Source: Bifidobacteriaceae bacterium
GTDB taxonomy: Bacteria; Actinomycetota; Actinomycetes; Actinomycetales; WQXJ01
Assembly: GCA_031261885.1 (NCBI GenBank)
Contig: JAISIU010000321.1
Span: 1-5,196, forward strand
Length of the DNA: 5,196 nt
Direction: 5' to 3'
Part shown: in pieces, positions 1-5,196 of the stretch
Layout: every line of letters starts with the position of its first letter
Numbering within the stretch: position 1 is the stretch's first letter
The notes under the pieces: generated by a model
Told to the model about the DNA's origin: nothing
The model's database searches: none
Seen by the model: only the letters and a program-made list of their open reading frames with translations
Position numbers and translations under genes: made by a program

Positions 1-141
1 GGACGCGCCGAGGGCCGGGGCAGCGGCCGCGAGGCGGCCGGGCAGCGTCTCGGGCGCGGCCTTGGCCAGGAACGCGGTGAAGCTGTCGCCCGGATCGAAG
101 TAGGCCGCCGGCAGCGCCGCGGCCCCGAGCCCGGAGGTCAC
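1..141 (-). CDS. prcB: 20S proteasome subunit beta, N-terminal propeptide (partial)
   Basis: Only the first 47 codons are present; the gene leaves the window at position 1. PrcB is the catalytic subunit of the actinobacterial 20S core particle. It matures by removal of an N-terminal propeptide that exposes a catalytic Thr. What is visible is only propeptide: after a short Ala/Gly-rich start comes a stretch around residues 20-34 (SFTAFLAKAAPETLP) that matches, from memory, the FTDFL...APELLP segment of mycobacterial PrcB. The catalytic Thr and protease domain are outside the window. The start is GTG, overlapping the pup stop as GTGA, so translation is probably coupled to pup. The identification rests on the propeptide motif plus its place directly after pup, the usual actinobacterial order. 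The visible part alone would be too short for a firm call without that context. Confidence 0.87.
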   Translation of the reverse strand, partial: MTSGLGAAALPAAYFDPGDSFTAFLAKAAPETLPGRLAAAAPALGAS

Positions 142-323
142 TGGCCGCCCTTCTGGACGAACCCGCGCACGAACTCGTCGGCGTTGGTCTCCAGGACCGA
201 CTGGATGTCGTCGAGCAGGGCGTCCACGGCCTGGGTCTGTGCGGCTGGGGCGGCGGCCGCCGGAACGGCCGGCGGACCGGCGATGTCACTGGGCGGAATT
301 GGGCGCTTCTGCACTTGAGCCAT
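138..323 (-). CDS. pup: Prokaryotic ubiquitin-like protein Pup
   Basis: A 61-residue protein with the Pup hallmark C-terminus. Residues 33-61 contain VDALLDDI, VLETNADEFVR and the terminal VQKGGQ. Pup is an intrinsically disordered tag. PafA joins its C-terminal Glu to target lysines; Dop first deamidates a terminal Gln to Glu, and Dop also removes the tag. Mpa/ARC recognises the helical C-terminal half and threads substrates into the PrcBA proteasome. The ending here is GGQ, so Dop is expected to be needed. The length matches the family (about 60-70 residues). The N-terminal half is unusual in being rich in Pro and Ala with little charge, where mycobacterial Pup is Gly/Asp-rich. Only two lysines are present, K6 and K58. 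The ATG at 323 has no good Shine-Dalgarno but lies 6 nt behind a TANNNT box, so the message is probably leaderless. prcB follows with a 4-nt overlap. The reading frame stays open upstream of this ATG, but nothing there resembles Pup. Confidence 0.97.
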   Translation of the reverse strand: MAQVQKRPIPPSDIAGPPAVPAAAAPAAQTQAVDALLDDIQSVLETNADEFVRGFVQKGGQ

Positions 324-329
324 GCCCCC

Positions 330-360
330 AGTGTAGAGACCCCACGCCCCCGCTGACCAA
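330..360 (-). promoter_or_regulatory. Candidate leaderless promoter of pup-prcB
   Basis: On the minus strand a TACACT hexamer (330-335) fits the actinobacterial TANNNT -10 element. TTGGTC (355-360) is a possible -35 with a 19-bp spacer, slightly long. Six bases (GGGGGC) separate the -10 box from the pup ATG, so a start point at the usual distance would fall on or next to the A of ATG, giving a leaderless transcript. Leaderless mRNAs are common in actinobacteria. The match is by eye and unproven; the -35 is the weaker half. Confidence 0.5.
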
Positions 361-446
361 GCCCGCAGTCCCGCCCCCCCGGCCGCGGCCCGGGCGGAGT
401 TTGGGGCCGCGTCGCGCCGGCACCTGGCAGCGGGCCCTGCCCGCGT

Positions 447-470
447 CGCGCGGGTCCAGGGACGCGCGCG
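447..470 (-). terminator. GC-rich hairpin after the propeller gene, probable terminator
   Basis: Starting 11 nt after the TAA stop at 482-484, the two arms can pair over about 11 bp with one G-G mismatch and a minimal loop (GCGCGGGTCC at 448-457 against GGACGCGCGC at 460-469, plus the outer 447/470 pair). A second perfect 6-bp stem, GCGGGC/GCCCGC with a 3-nt loop, lies just beyond at 430-444. There is no U-tract, which is common for actinobacterial hairpin terminators but makes the call uncertain. The position fits ending of the pilus-like operon before the pup promoter. Confidence 0.45.
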
Positions 471-481
471 CGGCGCCGGCC

Positions 482-2419
482 TTAACCGCCCGCCTGGCCC
501 TGGCACCATTCCTGTTGTCCGATGGCGGCGAGCGCGGCCGGGTTGGTCTGGTTCCGGTAGGCGCGGCACATCCATTGCGGGAAGGTCCACGTCCGCTCCA
601 GGCCCTGGGCCAGCGCGTCCTTGATCGACACGGTCTTTTTGCCGATCTTGCACGTGGTGGTGTGCAGGCCGCCGCACTCCGCCGGGAGGAACAGCACCTC
701 GCGCTGCACCCACATGTGGTCGTCGTCGAGCTCGCCGTAGCTGCTCAGCGGGTAGATGCCGACGTTGCCGAGGTTGCCGCCCACACGCGTGCCCTGCCCG
801 AACCACCGGCCGTCCGCCGTCTCGTAGATGACGTAGCCCTGGCCGACGTTGAAGCCGACGACGCCCTCAGCGATGAACGCCACGCCCTCGTGCGTGCCGA
901 AGTGCAGTTTGCCGTCCCACGGGCCGAGCAGCTTGCCAGTCACCCACCTGGACAGGCCCGTCCAGTCCGCGTTGCCGGCGAGTTTCAACCCGCCGTATCC
1001 GAACAGCTTGCCGGAGCGCGTCAGGACAACCGCCGAGGTGAACGTCGCCTGCACGTTCACGACCGGGTCCTGGGCCGGGTCCGGCAGCGTCTCGACGTAG
1101 TCCGGGTAGTTCTCCATCTGACACAGGGGCTCGCCCTTGGGCCGGCCGTGCTGGCACCGGGGGTCCACGGCGGTGCACGCGTCCGGGCTGCTCCCGCCGC
1201 AGGTGCGCCCCAGCGCCCCGCCCGGCTCCTGGCCCCAGCTCAGCACCTTGCCGTCGGACAGGACGGCCGCGCCGAAGTGGATGCCGGAGACCACCGAGAC
1301 GATGTATTCGCTCGGGTTGTTCTCGCGGAACCACGGCGCCAGGCCGCTCGATTCCACGGCCATGACCGGCCATTTCCGGCTGCCCGTCCCCCTCGGGTAG
1401 TCGCCGCACGCGCGTTTCGGGTCGGGCCCCCTGACGGTGCCCGAATAGCAGGCCGGCTCGTCCCCGCTGGGCCGCTCGTAGTTGTAGTAGTCGCCGCCGA
1501 AGTAGTAGACCTCGCCGTTCTCCAGCATGACCCAGACGGTGTTGAACCCGCCCTTGATCGACACGGGCCACGTCCCCTTCTGGTGGTCCGGTTCCGGCAG
1601 GCCCTGGACCAGGGATGCGCCGGTGTCGGTCTCGCCGGGGTCCGCCGGGCCGCCCGTCAGGTAGTACCCCCACGCGTAGATGTGCCCGTCCCTCGACAGG
1701 CCAGCGCCGGATTGTTCCCCGCCGCTGACCTGCGTGATGCCGCACAGCTGCGGCTTCGACGTGTTCAGCGCGTTGCCGCCGATCCGGAGCCGCCGGGGCC
1801 GGGTCGAGTAGTCGTAGCCGGATTCGACCTTCTGGGTGCCGTCCCGGTCCGGGTACCAGCCCCAGCCCCACACGCAGCCCTCCGTGTCCACGGCGTTGAA
1901 GTTGTAGATGCCGGAGCGCGAGTCGACGATCGCGCCCTGCGGCAGGTAGTTGATGCCCGTGTCGACGTCCTGGCCCAGCAGCCGGGGCGGGTCGTTGAAC
2001 TGGCCGTGGTTCGACTTCGCCGTGACGTAGCCGTCCATGCCGTACTTGAGGTCGCCCCAGCCGAACAGCTCGCCGGTCTGGGCGTCGAGGTAGAGCGAGG
2101 TCTCGACGGACCGCACGTCCTTCGAGGGCTGCACCACGACCGGCCCGTACGTGGTCGCGCTCGGGTCCGGCGTCACCGTGGGCAGGGACGGGTCGCCGTA
2201 GACGAGGTCCGCCGAGGCCTCGGGCGCGCCCGCCAACACGACTCCGCCGACCGATCCCGCCAGCGCCGCGCTGATGAGCACGGCCGCGATCCGGCCCGGG
2301 CGCGGGCGGCGTTCTCCCGCGCGCCGCCGCCGGTCCCCGGCCCACCGGTTCCCAGCCCGTCGGTTCCCGGCCCACCGGCCACGGCCCCAACCGGCCCGTT
2401 TCCCCGTCATCGTGCCCAC
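482..2419 (-). CDS. Secreted RCC1-like seven-bladed beta-propeller protein
   Basis: A protein of 645 residues from the GTG at 2419. That start is chosen because GGAAGGAG lies 5 nt upstream; the ATG at 2410, which overlaps the upstream stop as ATGA, is the alternative but has a 14-nt spacing. Residues 1-40 are Arg-rich and include a WAGNR-RAGNR-WAGDR repeat. A hydrophobic stretch follows at about 44-64, ending in PEASA (66-70), a good signal peptidase I site. The mature part carries seven RCC1-type strands of the form G-x-hydrophobic-x-aromatic-G: TGELFGWG (115), EGCVWGWG (180), DGHIYAWG (244), NGEVYYFG (301), DGKVLSWG (389), SGKLFGYG (469) and DGRWFGQG (536). RCC1-like repeats fold as seven-bladed propellers that bind proteins or other ligands. 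Twelve Cys residues, all after the signal peptide, suggest disulfides. No LPXTG motif or C-terminal anchor is seen. It overlaps the 3' end of the PilX-like gene by 13 nt, so it is likely co-translated and may act with the pilus. The ligand is unknown and no enzyme motif is seen. Confidence 0.88.
   Translation of the reverse strand: MGTMTGKRAGWGRGRWAGNRRAGNRWAGDRRRRAGERRPRPGRIAAVLISAALAGSVGGVVLAGAPEASADLVYGDPSLPTVTPDPSATTYGPVVVQPSKDVRSVETSLYLDAQTGELFGWGDLKYGMDGYVTAKSNHGQFNDPPRLLGQDVDTGINYLPQGAIVDSRSGIYNFNAVDTEGCVWGWGWYPDRDGTQKVESGYDYSTRPRRLRIGGNALNTSKPQLCGITQVSGGEQSGAGLSRDGHIYAWGYYLTGGPADPGETDTGASLVQGLPEPDHQKGTWPVSIKGGFNTVWVMLENGEVYYFGGDYYNYERPSGDEPACYSGTVRGPDPKRACGDYPRGTGSRKWPVMAVESSGLAPWFRENNPSEYIVSVVSGIHFGAAVLSDGKVLSWGQEPGGALGRTCGGSSPDACTAVDPRCQHGRPKGEPLCQMENYPDYVETLPDPAQDPVVNVQATFTSAVVLTRSGKLFGYGGLKLAGNADWTGLSRWVTGKLLGPWDGKLHFGTHEGVAFIAEGVVGFNVGQGYVIYETADGRWFGQGTRVGGNLGNVGIYPLSSYGELDDDHMWVQREVLFLPAECGGLHTTTCKIGKKTVSIKDALAQGLERTWTFPQWMCRAYRNQTNPAALAAIGQQEWCQGQAGG
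2331..2375. repeat. Three tandem 15-bp repeats in the propeller gene's 5' end
   Basis: Three consecutive 15-bp units at 2331-2345, 2346-2360 and 2361-2375 (plus strand CGGTTCCCGGCCCAC, with 2-3 differences between units), followed by a degraded partial unit. In the minus-strand reading frame they encode the pentapeptide repeat WAGNR, RAGNR, WAGDR in the Arg-rich region ahead of the signal peptide. The unit is a multiple of three, so gain or loss of units would keep the frame. Confidence 0.75.
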
Positions 2420-4566
2420 TGCGGCTCCTTCCGTTCCACGGCCGCGGCCAGCACGGCGCGGCCGGTCCCCGCGTCCGATGCCGGCAGGGCCTGCGCCTTG
2501 GCCGCGCGGCCGGCCGCCGCCGGCGTGTCCCTGACCTCGCTCCACACGATCCCCCAGCTGGAGGACGTCAGGCCCGGGAAGCGCGGCGGCCTCAGATAGT
2601 CGAGCGTGGGGTTGTAGACGTACCGCTTGGCGTAGCCGCCCACGGTGTGCCCGGCGCCGTCCTCAGCGCCCGTGACGCCGCGGAACCGCTGCCCGATCGA
2701 CCCGTAGAGGTAGAGGCTCAGCGGACTCCCGTCCTTGGCCCGGCCTTCGTTCCAGTTCTGCACGCGGAACGACTCGGCCGAGGCGCGGACCGCGGCCATC
2801 ACGGTCAGGCCGTCGCCCGCGGCCGGCCGCGTGCCGATGCCCGGCACCTGGACGTCCCAGTGTTGGGCCCCGACCGGATAGGCCCCCTCTGGGACGGCCT
2901 TGGTCCAGGCCGGCGCGCCGTCCATCGTGATCGGGGCGGCCACGGCCTTCACCGGGTTGTAGACCTCGACCGCGCCGCCGGCGGACAGGCCCACGACGGC
3001 CGAGGCGCTGTCCGGCGTCAGCAGGTCGCCGAGGATCACGGTGTCGGCGGCCGAGGCAACCGTGACCGGGGCCTGGGCGACCCCCTCGACGAACGCGTTG
3101 CCGTGCGGCCGGTACTTGCCGGGCAGCAACATGGCGGCCTCGGCGTCGACAAGGCCCGTGGCGTGGGCCGGGTCCGGGTCCGTGAACGTTCCCTGCGGGA
3201 ACGGCGCGGTCTGTCCGCCCGGGCCCGTCAGCGTGCCGAGCGCGCCCGAGGGGACGGGCACGGACTTGGCCGATGGGTCGTCCGCGACGTACACGACGTA
3301 GTCGGCGCCGCCGTACGGCACGAGCACCCCCTGCGCCGAAGCCAGGTCCGCCGTGGCTCCGCAGCGGGCGGCCGGCGAGTCGGTGCCGCCGAGGCTCCAC
3401 ACGCGCATGAGCGGACGGCCGGACCCGTCGCGCCGGCCCTGGAAGGCGATGCGCGTGGCGCCCTTGTAGACGCAGCCCGAGCTCTGCGCGGCAGCCTGCG
3501 CGCCGTCGAGCCCCTTGAACGGGTCCGAACCGCTGAGGTCGACCCGGGCCGGCTTGGGCGCGCCCGCCGTCTCGAACGTCGCCCGCGACCCCGGCGCGAG
3601 GCAGGACAGCGGGTAGTTGGCGGCCTGGTCACAGCCTTGGCCCTCGTAGTTCGCGGCCGTGAACTGGCCTCGGAACGTGCCGCCCTTCGACCCGATCAGG
3701 TCGTTCGAATGGACGCGGCCCTCCAGGACGTCGCCGGAGGCGAAGACGGGTTGGCGGCAGGCCGTGTAGCCGATGGCCGGGTCCACGTACATGCGGTCCG
3801 GCGTGTGACCCGTGGCGTCGCGCTGCCAGGCGTGGGGCAGCGCGGCGTCCGGGTCGCCGCCGCCGGACACGGCCGACCACACGGTGCCGCAGGCCGCGAG
3901 CGCCGCCTTCATCGGGTCCGTGGCGGCATCCTTGAACGTCATCGACAGGTCCGTGCTCCTGGGGTAGGTGGTCCGGTCCGATGGGTCGGCCAGTTCGTAG
4001 TCGGACCAGTACAGGAAGTCCGATGTCGAGGCGCCGCCGACGCGCGCGACCACGGTCCGGGCGAGGCCGCCGGCGGTTCCCGTGGAACGGATCACGGCGC
4101 TGGGCCCGTCGGCGTCGAGCCGGAGGACGTCGTAGTGGAACCGGCCCGCGTCCGGCCCGGACGCGACGGGGGCCCAGCCGTAGGCGGTGCCGGCGTCCCA
4201 GCCACAGGCCTTGGCGAGGTCCCGGTCCGTGTCCTGCTCCGGGCCGGGCGCGGCCGGGTTCTGGCACAGCCCCTTGCCGCCATCCGGGTCGGCCAGCGTG
4301 TCGCTGAAGTAGCGGGGGTTGGCCCGGAGCTTGGTCAGGAGGTCCTGCAGCCCGGAGCGGGCGGCCGCCTCGGCCGTGAGCTGGTCCTGCTGCTGGCGGG
4401 CCGAGCGCGCCCCGGCCACGGCGAAGCTGAGCGTGCCGCACACGACGACGAGCAGCACCGCGAACGCGGTGACGACGATGACGAGCGCCGACCCGCGCTC
4501 CCGCCCGCGGCGGGCGCACCGTCCGGCCCGCCTGGCCGTTCCCGTTGTTCCTCGCATCGGGCGCAT
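2407..4566 (-). CDS. PilX N-terminal domain-type large pilin-like surface protein
   Basis: A protein of 719 residues from the ATG at 4566, chosen for its GGAGGAA site 8 nt upstream. The ATG at 4608 overlaps the previous stop as ATGA and would add 14 residues, but lacks a well-spaced site. After a basic N-terminus, RGRERGS (20-26) leads into one long hydrophobic helix (about 26-52) and then a polar helix with RQQQDQLTAEAAARSGLQDLL, the layout of PilX_N/GspK-type minor pilins. The large extracellular region has segments that recur, as I recall, in actinobacterial pilus-associated proteins: FLYWSDYELADP (184-195), GDVLEGRVHSND (278-289), VILGDLLTP then VVGLSAGGAVEVYNPV (510-539), SFRVQNW (599-605) and YGSIGQRFRG (621-630). 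Eight Cys residues lie outside the membrane helix. It probably sits in the envelope with its C-terminal part exposed, as a minor or tip component of a type IV-like filament. It lies between a PilV-like gene and a propeller gene. The family call is good; the exact role is inferred. Confidence 0.88.
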   Translation of the reverse strand: MRPMRGTTGTARRAGRCARRGRERGSALVIVVTAFAVLLVVVCGTLSFAVAGARSARQQQDQLTAEAAARSGLQDLLTKLRANPRYFSDTLADPDGGKGLCQNPAAPGPEQDTDRDLAKACGWDAGTAYGWAPVASGPDAGRFHYDVLRLDADGPSAVIRSTGTAGGLARTVVARVGGASTSDFLYWSDYELADPSDRTTYPRSTDLSMTFKDAATDPMKAALAACGTVWSAVSGGGDPDAALPHAWQRDATGHTPDRMYVDPAIGYTACRQPVFASGDVLEGRVHSNDLIGSKGGTFRGQFTAANYEGQGCDQAANYPLSCLAPGSRATFETAGAPKPARVDLSGSDPFKGLDGAQAAAQSSGCVYKGATRIAFQGRRDGSGRPLMRVWSLGGTDSPAARCGATADLASAQGVLVPYGGADYVVYVADDPSAKSVPVPSGALGTLTGPGGQTAPFPQGTFTDPDPAHATGLVDAEAAMLLPGKYRPHGNAFVEGVAQAPVTVASAADTVILGDLLTPDSASAVVGLSAGGAVEVYNPVKAVAAPITMDGAPAWTKAVPEGAYPVGAQHWDVQVPGIGTRPAAGDGLTVMAAVRASAESFRVQNWNEGRAKDGSPLSLYLYGSIGQRFRGVTGAEDGAGHTVGGYAKRYVYNPTLDYLRPPRFPGLTSSSWGIVWSEVRDTPAAAGRAAKAQALPASDAGTGRAVLAAAVERKEPQWAR
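2425..2432 (-). promoter_or_regulatory. Ribosome binding site deciding a GTG start
   Basis: GGAAGGAG on the minus strand, inside the 3' end of the PilX-like gene, lies 5 nt from the GTG at 2419 and 14 nt from the ATG at 2410. The spacing favours GTG as the start of the propeller gene. Confidence 0.6.
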
Positions 4567-4574
4567 CCCTTCGC

Positions 4575-4581
4575 TTCCTCC
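4575..4581 (-). promoter_or_regulatory. Ribosome binding site for the PilX-like gene
   Basis: GGAGGAA on the minus strand lies 8 nt before the ATG at 4566. It supports this start over the ATG at 4608, which overlaps the upstream stop codon but has only a poorly spaced GGCGG run. Confidence 0.65.
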
Positions 4582-4604
4582 GGTTGCCCGCGCGCCGCCG
4601 CCGC

Positions 4605-5196
4605 TCATCCGCCGGTCACCGCGGAGGCGTCGAGCACGACGCTCTGCTGCTCGCCGGACGTGACCTGGACCGGCGTCTGCCAGTTGGTGCCGTTGACCTC
4701 CAGCTCGTAGCGCCCGGGCGGCAGGTAGACGGGCGCGAGCTGGCCGCCGCCGTTCACGGGCAACGACATCGGCTCGGGGCCGCCCGCGTCGTCCGACACG
4801 ACGAGGACGGCGTTCGTGGCGGCGGTGGCGCCCGCCACGATGATGGAGAGCCGGCCGGCCGGGTCGAAGCCGTCGATCTGGAGGTCGGCCGCGTTGGCCC
4901 CGCCCGGCCCGGCGACCGTGACGACGCTCACGGCCTGGTCGAGGCCGCGCTGGGTCAGGTAGGGGAAACCGTCCTTCTGGCCGGACACGCGCACCGTGTA
5001 TTCGGTGCCGCTGCCGGGCGTGACCATGAGGATCGCGCAGCCGAGCGAACCGGTGGTCGCCTCCGTGCGCAGGCCGCCGCCCGTGGCCGTGACGGCCAGG
5101 CCCGCCCGCGGCTCGCCGCCGCCCGCGCCCGAGCCGTGGACCCTGACCGTGATGTACGACTCGTCCGTCCCGGGCCCGCTGACGGCCCCGCGCCGC
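4605..5196 (-). CDS. PilV-like minor pilin or surface protein, C-terminal part
   Basis: Partial: the frame is open to the right edge, so the start is outside the window and 196 C-terminal residues are visible. An internal ATG at 5027 is not taken as the start, because the sequence before it is clearly the first half of the same domain. Visible residues 14-75 run ITVRVHGSG, AGLAVTATGG, LGCAILMVTPGSGTEYTVRVSG. This is the pattern of a carboxypeptidase-regulatory-like (transthyretin-type) beta-sandwich with its Gly-Cys-Ala turn and 'PG-YTV' strand, as I recall it from the C-termini of actinobacterial prepilin-type proteins. A second beta-rich segment follows, with LPPGRYELEVNG near residues 155-170. 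The N-terminal prepilin cleavage site that would prove pilin identity is not in the window. The stop TGA at 4607-4605 lies 38 nt before the preferred start of the PilX-like gene, consistent with one operon. Confidence 0.7.
   Translation of the reverse strand, partial: RRGAVSGPGTDESYITVRVHGSGAGGGEPRAGLAVTATGGGLRTEATTGSLGCAILMVTPGSGTEYTVRVSGQKDGFPYLTQRGLDQAVSVVTVAGPGGANAADLQIDGFDPAGRLSIIVAGATAATNAVLVVSDDAGGPEPMSLPVNGGGQLAPVYLPPGRYELEVNGTNWQTPVQVTSGEQQSVVLDASAVTGG

Noticed and set aside
138..806. A longer minus-strand frame that would extend Pup to 222 residues.
   Set aside because: Everything before residue 162 of that frame is Arg/Pro/Ala-rich noise overlapping the propeller gene, while the last 61 residues are a full-length Pup with a promoter box directly before its ATG.
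1825..1860. A possible EF-hand-like calcium loop (PDRDGTQKVE) in the propeller, as in PilY1.
   Set aside because: The acidic residues do not fall at the positions of the DxDxDG...E loop, so the resemblance is too weak to claim calcium binding.
867..2390. A 507-codon minus-strand frame inside the propeller gene, and similar smaller ones at 2663-3400 and 3629-4519.
   Set aside because: They are out-of-frame shadows of real minus-strand genes, with Arg/Gly-rich composition and no motifs.
239..2599. A 786-codon plus-strand open frame opposite the propeller gene.
   Set aside because: The translation is a low-complexity Arg/Ala/Val/Pro-rich shadow with no domain, signal or motif. It spans the intergenic region and crosses into the PilX-like gene on the other strand, as is typical of antisense frames in very GC-rich DNA.
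2647..4710. A 687-codon plus-strand open frame opposite the PilX-like gene.
   Set aside because: Arg/Gly/Val-rich shadow translation with no recognisable fold; the minus strand has clear pilin-like sequence with ribosome binding site and membrane helix.
1..5196. tRNA or rRNA genes, CRISPR arrays, insertion sequences or phage genes.
   Set aside because: I saw no cloverleaf-like tRNA sequence, no spaced direct repeats, no transposase or integrase motifs and no inverted repeats bounding a gene.

Overview
The window is very GC-rich, and every gene I can support lies on the minus strand. A Pup gene (prokaryotic ubiquitin-like protein) followed immediately by the start of a 20S proteasome beta-subunit gene marks it as Actinomycetota with a Pup-proteasome system. 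I cannot place the genus from the sequence.

Reading in the direction of transcription (right to left): (1) 5196-4605 holds the C-terminal part of a secreted, beta-rich protein with a carboxypeptidase-regulatory-like fold. It resembles the C-terminus of actinobacterial PilV-like minor pilins and runs off the right edge. (2) 4566-2407 holds a large PilX-N-type pilin-like protein with one N-terminal membrane helix and a big extracellular domain. (3) 2419-482 holds a secreted RCC1-like beta-propeller protein with seven recognisable blade motifs. The three reading frames abut or overlap and look like one operon, ending in a GC-rich hairpin at about 447-470. (4) After a 158-bp intergenic region, with a likely leaderless promoter at 330-360, come pup (323-138) and prcB (from 141, overlapping the pup stop and leaving the window at position 1).

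The left part is intracellular protein degradation. Pup is conjugated to lysines of target proteins through its C-terminus and delivers them to the PrcBA proteasome; the Gln ending here must first be deamidated by Dop. The right part looks like a surface appendage module: minor pilin-like proteins plus a propeller protein. Its order, PilV-like then PilX-like then a secreted propeller, resembles the proteobacterial pilV-pilW-pilX-pilY1 arrangement, in which PilY1 carries a beta-propeller and sits with the minor pilins at the pilus tip. The idea that the RCC1-like protein is an actinobacterial counterpart of PilY1 is inference, and is the most interesting hypothesis here. Nothing in the sequence links the two modules functionally; they appear to be separate transcription units on one strand.
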